The position numbers were made by a program, and so were the translations under genes. This document shows positions 51,165-59,803 of a stretch of 64,000 nt of DNA, piece after piece; the first letter of the stretch is position 1; each line of letters starts with the position of its first letter. This DNA comes from an uncultured Lachnospiraceae bacterium. GTDB lineage: Bacteria > Bacillota > Clostridia > Lachnospirales > Lachnospiraceae. The stretch is taken from assembly GCA_910585465.1 (NCBI GenBank), contig CAJUEW010000010.1, positions 45,051 to 109,050 on the forward strand, written 5' to 3'. The notes below the pieces were generated by a model that made no database searches, was not told where the DNA came from, and worked only from the letters and a program-made list of their open reading frames with translations.

Positions 51165-52247
51165 ATGGGCAGAGTATATAATTTTTCAGCCGGTCCGGCG
51201 GTATTACCGGAAGAGGTATTGCAGGAGATTGCAGCAGAGATGATGGATTATCATGGCACCGGGATGTCGGTTATGGAGATGAGCCATCGCTCCGGGGCAT
51301 TTGATGAGATTATCCAGACTGCCGAGCAGGATTTCCGGGATCTTCTGCAGGTTCCGGATTCATATAAGGTGCTGTTTCTTCAGGGCGGTGCACATCTTCA
51401 GTTTGCAGCGGTTCCGATGAATCTGATGAAAAATAGGACAGCGGATTACATTGTAACCGGCCAGTGGGCAAAGAGGGCTTATATGGAAGCTCAGAAATAC
51501 GGAAAGGTCAATAAAATTGCTTCCAGCGAAGATAAAACCTATTCCTATATTCCGGATTGCTCGGATCTTCCCATCAGCAAAGATGCGGATTATGTGTATA
51601 TCTGTGAAAATAATACAATTTACGGAACAAAATTCAAAACTCTTCCAAATACAAAAGGGAAGGATTTGGTGTCCGATGTCTCTTCATGCTTTTTATCTGA
51701 GCCGATGGATGTGTCAAGATATGCGGTTCTGTACGGGGGCGTGCAGAAAAATATCGGTCCAGCGGGCATGGTGATTGCAGTAGTCAGAGACGATCTGATT
51801 ACGGACGATGTGCTCCCGGGGACTCCGGATATTATGAAATATAAAACCCAGGCGGATGCAGGGTCCTTATACAACACACCGAACTGCTTCTGCATCTATG
51901 TATGCGGAAAGGTGTTCAAATGGCTGAAGAAACTGGGAGGCATGGAGGTGATGAAGCAGCGCAACGAAGAGAAAGCGGCAATTCTCTATGATTTCCTGGA
52001 CAGCAGCACCATGTTTCAGGGCACAGTGCGCAGGGAGGATCGCTCTCTTATGAATGTTCCGTTTGTGACCGGAGATAAGGAGCTGGATGCAAAATTTGTG
52101 AAGGAGGCAGAGGCTGCAGGCCTTGTGAATCTGAAGGGACACAGAAGCGTGGGCGGTATGCGTGCAAGCATCTATAATGCAATGCCAAGGGCAGGCGTGG
52201 AGGCTTTGATTACATTTATGAAGAAATTTGAAGAGGAGAACTCATAG
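51165..52247 (+). CDS. serC: Phosphoserine aminotransferase
   Basis: 360-residue PLP enzyme of serine synthesis that makes phosphoserine from phosphohydroxypyruvate and glutamate. The N-terminus YNFSAGPAVLPEEVL, MEMSHRSGAFDEI and the Schiff-base Lys segment YGGVQKNIGPAGM are characteristic, as is the C-terminal GHRSVGGMRASIYNAMP. SD AGAAAGGA. serA follows after 4 bp, so both are one operon. Confidence 0.97.
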   Translation: MGRVYNFSAGPAVLPEEVLQEIAAEMMDYHGTGMSVMEMSHRSGAFDEIIQTAEQDFRDLLQVPDSYKVLFLQGGAHLQFAAVPMNLMKNRTADYIVTGQWAKRAYMEAQKYGKVNKIASSEDKTYSYIPDCSDLPISKDADYVYICENNTIYGTKFKTLPNTKGKDLVSDVSSCFLSEPMDVSRYAVLYGGVQKNIGPAGMVIAVVRDDLITDDVLPGTPDIMKYKTQADAGSLYNTPNCFCIYVCGKVFKWLKKLGGMEVMKQRNEEKAAILYDFLDSSTMFQGTVRREDRSLMNVPFVTGDKELDAKFVKEAEAAGLVNLKGHRSVGGMRASIYNAMPRAGVEALITFMKKFEEENS

Positions 52248-52251
52248 GATT

Positions 52252-53415
52252 ATGTATCAGTATCATTGCTTAAATCCGATTGCGGAAGTCGGACTGAAAA
52301 AATTTGACGGGAATTATGCCAAAACAGACAATATCGGGAATGCAGACGCAGTGCTGGTCCGGAGCGCCGAGATGCATGATATGTCCCTGCCGGAGACACT
52401 CTGTGTAATCGGAAGAGCCGGAGCCGGGGTTAATAATATTCCTCTGGGCAAATGCTCCGAACAGGGAATTGCCGTGTTCAATACACCGGGAGCAAATGCA
52501 AACGGCGTGAAAGAGCTGGTTCTGGCGGGAATGCTTCTGGCCTCCCGCGATATTATGGGCGGGCTTTACTGGGTGCGTTCCGAGCGGCAGAATGAGGAGC
52601 TGGAAACTCTTGCGGAAAAGCAGAAAAAGAAATTTGCGGGTCATGAGATTATGGGCAAAAAGCTGGGAGTGATCGGCCTGGGCGCTATCGGCATCCTGGT
52701 GGCAAATGCATCTGCGGCTCTTGGAATGGAGGTTTACGGATATGATCCGTATATTTCCGTCAATGCAGCATGGAAGCTTTCCAGAGATGTAAAACATATT
52801 ACGGATGTGAATGATATTTACCGGGAGTGCGATTATATTACGATTCATGTGCCTTTGATTGAGAGCACGAAAGGAATGATTAATGCGGACGCTATTTCAC
52901 TGATGAAGCCAGGCGCAGTTGTTATGAACTTTGCAAGGGGGCCGCTGGTAGATCAGAAGGCAATGGTGGAGGCTCTCCGTACGAACCGTATTTATAAATA
53001 TGTGACTGATTTCCCGACTCCGGATATTGCTTCCCTGAAAAATGCCATTGTGATTCCCCATCTGGGCGCTTCCACAGAAGAGTCTGAGGATAACTGCGCA
53101 ATGATGGCGGTACAGGAGATTCGGGATTATCTGGAAAACGGAAATATTCACAACTCTGTGAATTATCCCAACTGTGATATGGGCGTCTGCAAGGATGCCA
53201 TGCGCGTCTGCATTATCCACCGGAATATTCCGAATATGCTGACGAAATTTACCGCAACCTTCGGCGATTTGGGCATCAATATTGAGCGGATGAACAATGT
53301 GACAAAGGGAGAATACGGTTATGTTATTATGGATCTGGGAAATATTGCAGATGACGAGGCCATTCAGAAAATCCGAAGGATCGAGGGCGTTTTAAGAGTC
53401 CGGGTGGTAAAATAA
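52252..53415 (+). CDS. serA: D-3-phosphoglycerate dehydrogenase
   Basis: 387-residue NAD-dependent dehydrogenase for the first step of serine synthesis. The catalytic set is Arg in VMNFARGPLVD, Glu and His in PHLGASTEESEDN, with the nucleotide loop GVIGLGAIGILVANA. A short C-terminal ACT domain (about 310-387, NMLTKFTATFGDLGINIERM) suggests serine feedback. Start 52252 is used because the upstream ATG at 52228 lies inside serC. The DUF1015 gene starts on the last base of its stop codon. Confidence 0.96.
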   Translation: MYQYHCLNPIAEVGLKKFDGNYAKTDNIGNADAVLVRSAEMHDMSLPETLCVIGRAGAGVNNIPLGKCSEQGIAVFNTPGANANGVKELVLAGMLLASRDIMGGLYWVRSERQNEELETLAEKQKKKFAGHEIMGKKLGVIGLGAIGILVANASAALGMEVYGYDPYISVNAAWKLSRDVKHITDVNDIYRECDYITIHVPLIESTKGMINADAISLMKPGAVVMNFARGPLVDQKAMVEALRTNRIYKYVTDFPTPDIASLKNAIVIPHLGASTEESEDNCAMMAVQEIRDYLENGNIHNSVNYPNCDMGVCKDAMRVCIIHRNIPNMLTKFTATFGDLGINIERMNNVTKGEYGYVIMDLGNIADDEAIQKIRRIEGVLRVRVVK

Positions 53416-54647
53416 TGGCAGTGGTAAAGGCTTTTTATTGTATCCATCCGGCAAAAGGGCTGGAGTCCCGGATAGCAGCTCTTCCTTATGATGTGTACAA
53501 CCGGGAAGAGGCGAGGCAGGCTGTGCAGGGAAATCCTCTTTCCTTTCTGAATATTGACCGTCCGGAAACGATGTTCGCCGAGGAACAGGATATGTATGCG
53601 CCGGAGGTATATCAGGCAGCGAAAAAACGTCTGCGTCAGATGATAAAGGAGGGTTCTTTTGTAAAGGAAGAAAATCCTGTCTGTTATATCTATGAGCTGA
53701 CGATGAACGGACGCTCCCAGACAGGGATTGTAGCATGTGCTTCGATTAACGATTACCAGAATCAGATTATTAAAAGGCATGAGAATACGCGGGCAGAGAA
53801 GGAGACAGACAGAATCTGTCATGTGGATGTCTGCGGGGCCCAGACAGGGCCGATTTTTCTGGCATACCGTTCCCAGGAGTCTGTCAACCGGATTGTGGCA
53901 GAGGTAAAATCCCGGGAGGCGGAGTTTGCCTTTGGTGCTGATGACGGGGTCTTTCACAGAGGCTGGAAAATCTCGGACCAAAAGCAGCTCCGGGAGCTGG
54001 AGGAGGCATTTGCCAAGGTGGAGAGTGTCTATATTGCAGACGGGCATCATAGGGCGGCGTCGGCGGTAAAGGTAGGCTTAAAACGCAGAGCGGAGCATCC
54101 GGAATATGATGGGACGGAAGAATTTAATTACTTTCTGTCGGTGCTGTTCCCGGATGAGGAGCTGATGATTATGGACTATAACAGGGTAGTCCGGGATCTG
54201 AACGGGCTGACGGAGGAAGGGTTCCTTCAGCGGGTGCGGGAAAAATTTGATGTAGCAGCGCTGAAGGAAGCAGCAAGGCCAAAGTGTAAAGGGCAGATGA
54301 CCATGTACCTGCACGGAAACTGGTACTGTCTGACGATACGGCCGGATTACATACAGGATGACCCGGCAGAGGCTCTGGATGTAGCATACCTTCAGCGGGA
54401 GCTTCTGGCCCCGGCACTTGGAATTGGAGATCCCAGGACAGACAGCCGGATTGACTTTGTGGGAGGAATCCGGGGATTAGAAGAACTGAAGCGACGGGCG
54501 GACAGCGATATGGAGGTGGCCTTCGCTGTATATCCCACTTCCATTCAGGAACTGTTTGCAGTGTCGGACGCAGGGCTTTTGATGCCTCCCAAATCCACAT
54601 GGTTTGAGCCAAAGCTAAGAAGCGGACTGTTTATCCATGAAATATAA
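53415..54647 (+). CDS. DUF1015 family protein in the serine operon
   Basis: 410-residue cytosolic protein of a widespread family without an agreed function. The conserved text is IAALPYDVYNREEARQ at the N-terminus, FLNIDRPE, and YIADGHHRAASAVKVG in the centre (about 195-210). The ADGHHR motif resembles the DGHHR of ParB-like free-serine kinases (SerK/SbnI), which is suggestive but not proof. It is translationally coupled to serA by a 1-bp overlap, and no phosphoserine phosphatase gene is in the operon, so it may handle phosphoserine or serine. That role is inference. Confidence 0.85.
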   Translation: MAVVKAFYCIHPAKGLESRIAALPYDVYNREEARQAVQGNPLSFLNIDRPETMFAEEQDMYAPEVYQAAKKRLRQMIKEGSFVKEENPVCYIYELTMNGRSQTGIVACASINDYQNQIIKRHENTRAEKETDRICHVDVCGAQTGPIFLAYRSQESVNRIVAEVKSREAEFAFGADDGVFHRGWKISDQKQLRELEEAFAKVESVYIADGHHRAASAVKVGLKRRAEHPEYDGTEEFNYFLSVLFPDEELMIMDYNRVVRDLNGLTEEGFLQRVREKFDVAALKEAARPKCKGQMTMYLHGNWYCLTIRPDYIQDDPAEALDVAYLQRELLAPALGIGDPRTDSRIDFVGGIRGLEELKRRADSDMEVAFAVYPTSIQELFAVSDAGLLMPPKSTWFEPKLRSGLFIHEI

Positions 54648-54653
54648 AATAAA

Positions 54654-54700
54654 AATGGGGTATCCGGGACGGCCTGTCCGGAATACCCCATTCTTATTTT
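54654..54700. terminator. Bidirectional terminator between convergent genes
   Basis: AATGGGGTATCCGG (54654-54667) and CCGGAATACCCCATT (54678-54692) form a strong stem, with A-rich sequence before and CTTATTTT after, so it works for both strands. Confidence 0.85.
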
Positions 54701-54711
54701 ATGCCTGTCTG

Positions 54712-55515
54712 TCAGCAGGGACAGAAGGAAAACCTGTAATCCCGCGCCTGACCTGACGGAAGATACTGTACATACTTTTTTTCCAGCAGATTTGTGTTCG
54801 GAACCTGGTCCATAGTTCCGCCGCACCACGGTTCAATGCAGAGAAACGGCGCGTCTTTTTTAATAGGAGTCCAAAAGGCAACGCTTAAATAATCGGGGAA
54901 ATCGAACCGGATTCCTTTTTTAGTGTTCTGGTGAATCAGCTTTACTGTACGGTTTTTCAGATTTTCGTAAAGAATGGCATCATTGTCAAACATCGGATAC
55001 TGTAAATGCAGATCCGGTACATCTTCGTCTTCAAAGCACAGCATATATTCGGTAAAATGCTCGCCCTCCTCCATAGGGCAGAAGAAGGCAGGATGTCCGC
55101 CGATCAGAAACGGCATCTCCTCGGTTCCTTTATTGACAACGCCATAAGCAACCTCCAAAGCCGGCCCGTTCAGGCGGAAAGTGACTGTGAAGCTGAAATC
55201 ATACGGATAGACCGACGCGGTAAAATCTGTGGTTCCGGTTGAAAGGATTACATAATCTTCTCCCTGTCCGGTTACCTTAAAGTCGGCATCCTTTACAAAG
55301 CCGTGTCTTGGAATATCATAGCTTCTGCCGTAAATGGCAACAGGTGCGGGAACAGCTCCGATATACGGGAACAGAACCGGCGAGGTTTTTGCCCAGTAAG
55401 CAGGATCCTTCTGCCACATGTATTCCTTTCCGGCCGCCGTCCGGTAAGATAAAAGCTCGGCTCCAAGAGTCTGGCAGGCAGCAGATGCAAAGTCATTTTT
55501 AATTGTAATATTCAT
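54712..55515 (-). CDS. Aldose 1-epimerase family protein
   Basis: 267-residue galactose-mutarotase-like beta-sandwich protein, of the LacX/YihR type that interconverts sugar anomers. Typical parts are TLGAELLSYRT, EYMWQKDP, YDIPRHGFVKDADFKV, and the His and Glu candidates in IGGHPAFFCP and CIEPWCG. The ATG at 55515 is chosen because AGGGGGAT precedes it on the minus strand; an upstream start at 55554 lacks an SD. Which sugar it acts on is unknown. Confidence 0.88.
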   Translation of the reverse strand: MNITIKNDFASAACQTLGAELLSYRTAAGKEYMWQKDPAYWAKTSPVLFPYIGAVPAPVAIYGRSYDIPRHGFVKDADFKVTGQGEDYVILSTGTTDFTASVYPYDFSFTVTFRLNGPALEVAYGVVNKGTEEMPFLIGGHPAFFCPMEEGEHFTEYMLCFEDEDVPDLHLQYPMFDNDAILYENLKNRTVKLIHQNTKKGIRFDFPDYLSVAFWTPIKKDAPFLCIEPWCGGTMDQVPNTNLLEKKYVQYLPSGQARDYRFSFCPC

Positions 55516-55612
55516 GGAAGATCCCCCTGTTAAAATAAGATTAAGATAAGCCATGTGAGCCTTTCCGGCAAAGCCTTCTGCCGTCTTTACATAGCGAAAT
55601 CATATTTCATTT

Positions 55613-55641
55613 ATTATAGCAGTTTTCTTCTTTTACAGCAA
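55613..55641 (-). promoter_or_regulatory. Promoter of the aldose epimerase gene
   Basis: On the minus strand TTGCTG (55641-55636), a 17-bp spacer and TATAAT (55618-55613). Confidence 0.65.
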
Positions 55642-55681
55642 GAAAACTTCCGTCTTGAAGGTGAGAGAGGGGCCGTTTCAT

Positions 55682-55710
55682 TCGACATTTCAGGAAATAT
55701 GTGCTATATT
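55682..55710 (+). promoter_or_regulatory. Promoter of the small Cys-rich protein and fusion gene
   Basis: TCGACA (55682-55687), a 17-bp spacer and TATATT (55705-55710). The -35 is covered by TTCGACA (55681-55687), the reverse of the 0A-box core, so Spo0A control is possible but a chance match is not excluded. Confidence 0.5.
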
Positions 55711-55784
55711 AAAACCAGCCGTTGGTGTTGAAGGTGTTTGCTTGTACAGGATAAGCCGGAATCCATACGGAGAGGAGTGTGCTG

Positions 55785-55967
55785 ATGGGAGTGAAAACAG
55801 GCTGCGAGATGTGCGGCAATTATGTATATGATGAAGAGTGTGAATACTATACATGTGAGATCAATCTGGACGAGGACGAAATGTATAGGTTTTTAAGCGG
55901 TTCTGTGGACAGCTGTCCGTATTTCCGCGGAGAGGATGAATATGCAGTTGTAAGAAAGCAGATGTAA
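55785..55967 (+). CDS. Small Cys-rich protein (DUF6472-like)
   Basis: 60-residue acidic protein with CEMC near the N-terminus, CEYYTC in the middle and SCPYFRG near the end, which may bind one zinc ion. It resembles the DUF6472 family seen in Lachnospiraceae, whose function is unknown. The ATG at 55785 lies 8 bases after AGAGGAG; the GTG at 55779 is too close to it. The fusion gene begins 12 bp later and is probably co-transcribed. Confidence 0.75.
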   Translation: MGVKTGCEMCGNYVYDEECEYYTCEINLDEDEMYRFLSGSVDSCPYFRGEDEYAVVRKQM

Positions 55968-55979
55968 GGAGAAGAAAAA

Positions 55980-57812
55980 ATGCCGTTGGTGACATTGATT
56001 ATTCCGATTTATAATGCAGAGCGGTATCTGCGCAGAAGTCTGGACAGCGTGTCGGCACAGACCTTTTCGGATATGGAGGTTTTACTCTTAAACGACGGAA
56101 GCAGGGACGGCAGTCTTGCGATCTGCCGGGAGTATGAGAAAAGGGATGTCCGGTTCCGGGTGATTAACAAGGAAAATTCCGGCGTGTCGGATACAAGGAA
56201 TCTGGGAATGCGCCTTGCCGGCGGAAAATATCTTCAGTTTATGGACAGTGACGACTGGCTGACGCCTGAGGCGACGGAAAGTCTGGTTCAGACAGCAGAA
56301 AGGGATCAATGTGATTTGGTGATCGCCGATTTTTACCGTGTCAAAGGAAAGCGCTACGTGGAAAAGAAGCATATCCGCCGGGAAAATGTTATGAGCCGGG
56401 AAGAGTTTGCTATGGAGATGGCAGAGGATCCGGCTGATTTTTATTACGGAGTTATGTGGAATAAATTATACCGCAGGGAGATTATCCGGGAGCATGAGCT
56501 GTTCTGCGATCCCTCCCTGAACTGGTGTGAGGACTTTCTGTTTAATTTAAGCTTTATCCGGTACGGCGGGCGGTTCCGGGCGATGCAGAAGCCGGTATAT
56601 TATTATATGAAACGGAAAGACAGTCTTGTGGCAACCGAAGCCATGCGTGTGGACGCGGTCAGGGTCAGGCTTAAGCTTTTGGAAAAATATAAGGATTTAT
56701 ATCAGAGCATGGGCCTGTACGAAGAACACAGGCTGAAAATTAATGCTTATATTCTGGCGATTGCCAAGGACGGAGGCGTGGCCAGAATGAATCCCAGAAC
56801 CCGGAAGCTGGATCCGGAGGATGTGATACCGGAGGAGGAAGGGTCCCGTTATCAGCATGTGGAGCATACATTTGGGCCAGTCTATGACGAGTATTCAGAG
56901 CTGCTGATTTTGGGCACCTTTCCCTCAGTCAAGTCAAGAGAACAAAATTTCTATTACGGGCATTCCAGAAACCGTTTCTGGAGTGTAATAGCAAGACTGA
57001 CAGAAGAAAATCTGCCGGAAACGGTGGAAGAGAAAAGGGAGATGCTTTTAAAGCATCATATTGCCGTATGGGATGTGGTACAGAGCTGTGATATAATTGG
57101 TTCCAGCGACAGCAGTATTAAGAATGTGGTGCCCACGGACTTAAACCGAGTTCTTAAAAGCAGCCATATCACAAGGATTTTTACAAATGGAGATAAAGCA
57201 TACCGGCTGTATAAAAAATATTGTCAGGAGGAGACCGGCCGGCCGGCTGTCAGGCTTCCGTCCTCCAGCCCGGCCAATGCGATTTTTAGTCTGGATCGCC
57301 TGACGGATGTCTGGGGAGATCTGATATTTGAACGAAAAGAGGAAAAGAAAATGGCTTTTGAAAAAGCAAAGGAGTATTTAAAACAGTTTGGACTGGACAG
57401 TCATGTGATGGTATTTGATACCTCCAGCGCGACCGTTGAGCTGGCGGCTCAGGCTGTGGGCTGTGAGGCGGCCAGAATCGCTAAAACATTGTCCTTTCAG
57501 GTAGGGGAGGAGTGTATCCTGATTGTGACTGCAGGAGACGCCCGGATTGACAACAGCAAATATAAGGCCAGGTTCCATACAAAGGCAAAAATGCTTGCTT
57601 CTGATGAGGTGGAGGAGAAAATAGGCCATGGGGTTGGCGGTGTATGCCCGTTCGGAGTAAAGGAGGGCGTTAAAATCTATCTGGATGCTTCCCTGAAGCG
57701 GTTTGAAAGTGTCTATCCGGCATGCGGAAGCAGCAACAGCGCGGTAAATTTAACATTGGAGGAGCTGGAGCAGGCATCCGGATATGCAGAGTGGATTGAC
57801 GTGTGTAAATAG
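55980..57812 (+). CDS. Three-domain fusion: glycosyltransferase 2, DNA glycosylase, YbaK/ProX deacylase
   Basis: 610-residue open frame. Residues 1 to about 280 are a GT2 glycosyltransferase (VTLIIPIYNAERYLRRSLDSV, NDGSRDGS, MDSDDW as the DxD-type site, WCEDFLF). Residues about 291-455 match a uracil/deoxyinosine-DNA glycosylase (LILGTFPSVKSREQNFYYGH, WDVVQSCD, LPSSSPAN). Residues 458-610 are a YbaK/EbsC editing domain (MVFDTSSATVELAAQAVG, IAKTLSF, GGVCPFG). Internal ATGs with SD-like GGAGG (before 56788) and GAGG (before 57351) stand at both domain borders, so separate products could also be made. A sugar transferase, a DNA repair enzyme and a tRNA-editing enzyme in one chain is odd; sequencing frameshift cannot be excluded but all junctions stay in frame. 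Confidence 0.85.
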   Translation: MPLVTLIIPIYNAERYLRRSLDSVSAQTFSDMEVLLLNDGSRDGSLAICREYEKRDVRFRVINKENSGVSDTRNLGMRLAGGKYLQFMDSDDWLTPEATESLVQTAERDQCDLVIADFYRVKGKRYVEKKHIRRENVMSREEFAMEMAEDPADFYYGVMWNKLYRREIIREHELFCDPSLNWCEDFLFNLSFIRYGGRFRAMQKPVYYYMKRKDSLVATEAMRVDAVRVRLKLLEKYKDLYQSMGLYEEHRLKINAYILAIAKDGGVARMNPRTRKLDPEDVIPEEEGSRYQHVEHTFGPVYDEYSELLILGTFPSVKSREQNFYYGHSRNRFWSVIARLTEENLPETVEEKREMLLKHHIAVWDVVQSCDIIGSSDSSIKNVVPTDLNRVLKSSHITRIFTNGDKAYRLYKKYCQEETGRPAVRLPSSSPANAIFSLDRLTDVWGDLIFERKEEKKMAFEKAKEYLKQFGLDSHVMVFDTSSATVELAAQAVGCEAARIAKTLSFQVGEECILIVTAGDARIDNSKYKARFHTKAKMLASDEVEEKIGHGVGGVCPFGVKEGVKIYLDASLKRFESVYPACGSSNSAVNLTLEELEQASGYAEWIDVCK

Positions 57813-57827
57813 AGGAGGAAATAAGTA

Positions 57828-58847
57828 ATGAATTACAATGAGATATTAAAAGAGGCCCGTACTTGTATCGGTGATTTCTGTAAGGCATGCACGGTCTGCA
57901 ACGGAGCAGCGTGCAGAAACCAGATTCCGGGACCGGGAGCTAAGGGGAGAGGGGATACCGCCATCAGAAATTACGAGAAATGGCAGGAGATTCGTGTAAA
58001 TATGGATACTCTGCATGAGAACCGTCCGGTGGATACTTCCATAGAGCTGTTCGGAAAGAAATTCAGATATCCGTTTTTTGCAGGGCCTGTGGGCGCAGTA
58101 AATATGCATTACAGTGATAAATATGACGATTTGGCATATAATAATATATTAGTAGATGCCTGTGCAGGAGCCGGTATTGCAGCGTTTACCGGAGACGGAG
58201 TCAACGAAAAGGTAATGGAGGGAGCGGCTGCTGCAATTGCTGCCGCAGGCGGCATGGGAGTGCCGACAATAAAACCATGGAATCTGGATACGATCCGCAG
58301 GAAAATAGAATTGGTGAAGGCTGCAGGAGCCTTTGCGGTTGCCATGGATGTGGATGCGGCAGGGCTTCCGTTTCTGAAGAATATGACTCCGCCGGCCGGG
58401 AGCAAAACCGTGGACGAGCTGAGAGAGATTGCCGGGATGGCAGGAGTCCCGTTTATCATAAAGGGTGTGATGACAGGAAAGACTGCACGGAAGGCTGAGG
58501 AGGCCGGAGCCGCTGCCATCGTTGTTTCCAACCATGGAGGGCGCGTACTTGATCAGTGTCCGGCGACCGCAGAGGTTTTGGAGGAGATTACAGAAGCAGT
58601 CGGCGGAAGAATCAAAGTATTTGTAGACGGCGGTATCCGCAGCGGTACAGATATTTTTAAAGCTCTGGCCATGGGAGCGGACGGAGTGCTGATCTGCCGT
58701 CCGTTTGTGACTGCTGTCTATGGCGGAGGAACAGAAGGCGTTCAGTGTTATATTGAGAAGCTGGGAGAAGAGCTGGCTGACACGATGGCCATGTGCGGTG
58801 CATTTACTTTGAGCGATATTTCCAGAGAGATGATCTGGAAACGATAG
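57828..58847 (+). CDS. FMN-dependent alpha-hydroxy-acid dehydrogenase family protein
   Basis: 339-residue TIM-barrel flavoprotein of the lactate/glycolate oxidase and type 2 IPP isomerase family. FMN and substrate motifs are FFAGPVGAVN, IKGVMTGKTARKAEEAGAAAIVVSNHGGRVLD (catalytic His, Arg) and VFVDGGIRSGTDIFKALAMGADGVLICRPF. The N-terminus has five cysteines in a C-x4-C-x2-C-x2-C-x4-C spacing (residues 13-29), not part of the core family, that might hold an iron-sulfur or zinc site. SD GAGGAGG. Substrate unknown; rubrerythrin follows by 16 bp. Confidence 0.87.
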   Translation: MNYNEILKEARTCIGDFCKACTVCNGAACRNQIPGPGAKGRGDTAIRNYEKWQEIRVNMDTLHENRPVDTSIELFGKKFRYPFFAGPVGAVNMHYSDKYDDLAYNNILVDACAGAGIAAFTGDGVNEKVMEGAAAAIAAAGGMGVPTIKPWNLDTIRRKIELVKAAGAFAVAMDVDAAGLPFLKNMTPPAGSKTVDELREIAGMAGVPFIIKGVMTGKTARKAEEAGAAAIVVSNHGGRVLDQCPATAEVLEEITEAVGGRIKVFVDGGIRSGTDIFKALAMGADGVLICRPFVTAVYGGGTEGVQCYIEKLGEELADTMAMCGAFTLSDISREMIWKR

Positions 58848-58863
58848 AAAGGAGTTAATACAA

Positions 58864-59397
58864 ATGGAATTGAAAGGAAGCAGAACCGAACAAAATCTGA
58901 TTGCCGCATTTGCAGGAGAATCAGAGGCAAGAAATAAGTATACCTACTATGCCTCCAAGGCGAGAAAAGAGGGCTATATACAGATTGCCAATCTGTTTGA
59001 GGAGACCGCAGCCAATGAGAAGGAGCATGCAAAGCTGTGGTTTAAGCTGATTCACGGAATTGGAACGACGGAAGAGAACTTAAAGGATGCGGCAGCCGGT
59101 GAGCACTTTGAGTGGACGGAAATGTATGCAACCTTTGCAAAGGAAGCAAGAGAGGAAGGATTTACCCAGATTGCAGCTATGTTTGAAGGTGTGGCAAAAA
59201 TTGAAAAAGAACATGAAGAGCGTTATCTGAAGCTTCTGGAAAATGTAGAAAAGGGTCTTGTATTCTCTAAGGACGGTGATACCATATGGGTATGTACAAA
59301 CTGCGGCCATATTCATATCGGAAAAACAGCTCCTCAGGTATGCCCGGTCTGTGCACATCCCCAGGGATATTTTGAGGTGAAGGCAGAGAATTACTAA
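58864..59397 (+). CDS. Rubrerythrin
   Basis: 177-residue anaerobe peroxidase. The N-terminal ferritin-like domain has two Glu-x-x-x-His type motifs (AFAGESEARNKY, ANEKEHAKLW, KIEKEHEERY) that hold a diiron site. The C-terminal rubredoxin-like domain has paired CTNCGHIH and CPVCAHP cysteines for one iron. It reduces hydrogen peroxide with electrons from rubredoxin or NAD(P)H reductases. It shares an operon with the FMN protein upstream, which could feed it electrons. A terminator follows. Confidence 0.97.
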   Translation: MELKGSRTEQNLIAAFAGESEARNKYTYYASKARKEGYIQIANLFEETAANEKEHAKLWFKLIHGIGTTEENLKDAAAGEHFEWTEMYATFAKEAREEGFTQIAAMFEGVAKIEKEHEERYLKLLENVEKGLVFSKDGDTIWVCTNCGHIHIGKTAPQVCPVCAHPQGYFEVKAENY

Positions 59398-59432
59398 AAT
59401 TGACAGCGAACAGTTGGGAAAAAGTAAGAAAT

Positions 59433-59474
59433 CGGCTGTGCTCCCGGAATAAAAGGGAGTGTAGCCGTTTTTTT
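59433..59474 (+). terminator. Terminator of the rubrerythrin operon
   Basis: CGGCTGTGCTCCC and GGGAGTGTAGCCG form a 13-bp stem with three G-U pairs and a 9-base loop, followed by seven T. Confidence 0.85.
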
Positions 59475-59509
59475 AGATAAATAAAAATAAATTATCAAAC
59501 CTGTTGTAG

Positions 59510-59538
59510 TTGATTTTTGTTAAAAGATGTGTTATACT
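59510..59538 (+). promoter_or_regulatory. Promoter of the sortase locus
   Basis: TTGATT (59510-59515), a 17-bp spacer and TATACT (59533-59538). The start codon is 265 bp further on. Confidence 0.7.
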
Positions 59539-59803
59539 TACAACTGTCAGATGAGAAAGATCTTATTATCTGTATTAAAATCTGTTAAATTCATGATATC
59601 AAGAGCAGTTTCATTTCTATTTCCATATTAAAATTTAATGACAGTAATTGTTTTAATTTTTATCGGCAGAAGTATGTATATTGGCGGGACTTGCCGTTTT
59701 TCGGGCAGATTCTGTGTTCCGCCTTCGGTTTCTTTTATTTTCCCTTTTATTTTATTAAAAAAATGATTCTGTACATTGTATTTTCCGAACAGGAGAAGAG
59801 AAC
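59539..59803 (+). other. Long untranslated leader of the sortase operon
   Basis: About 255 bases between the promoter and the srtB start contain no open frame I can support and no riboswitch I recognise. The second half holds short GC stretches (GGCGGG, TTGCCG, CGGGC) next to T-runs that could form a terminator or attenuator. Confidence 0.45.
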
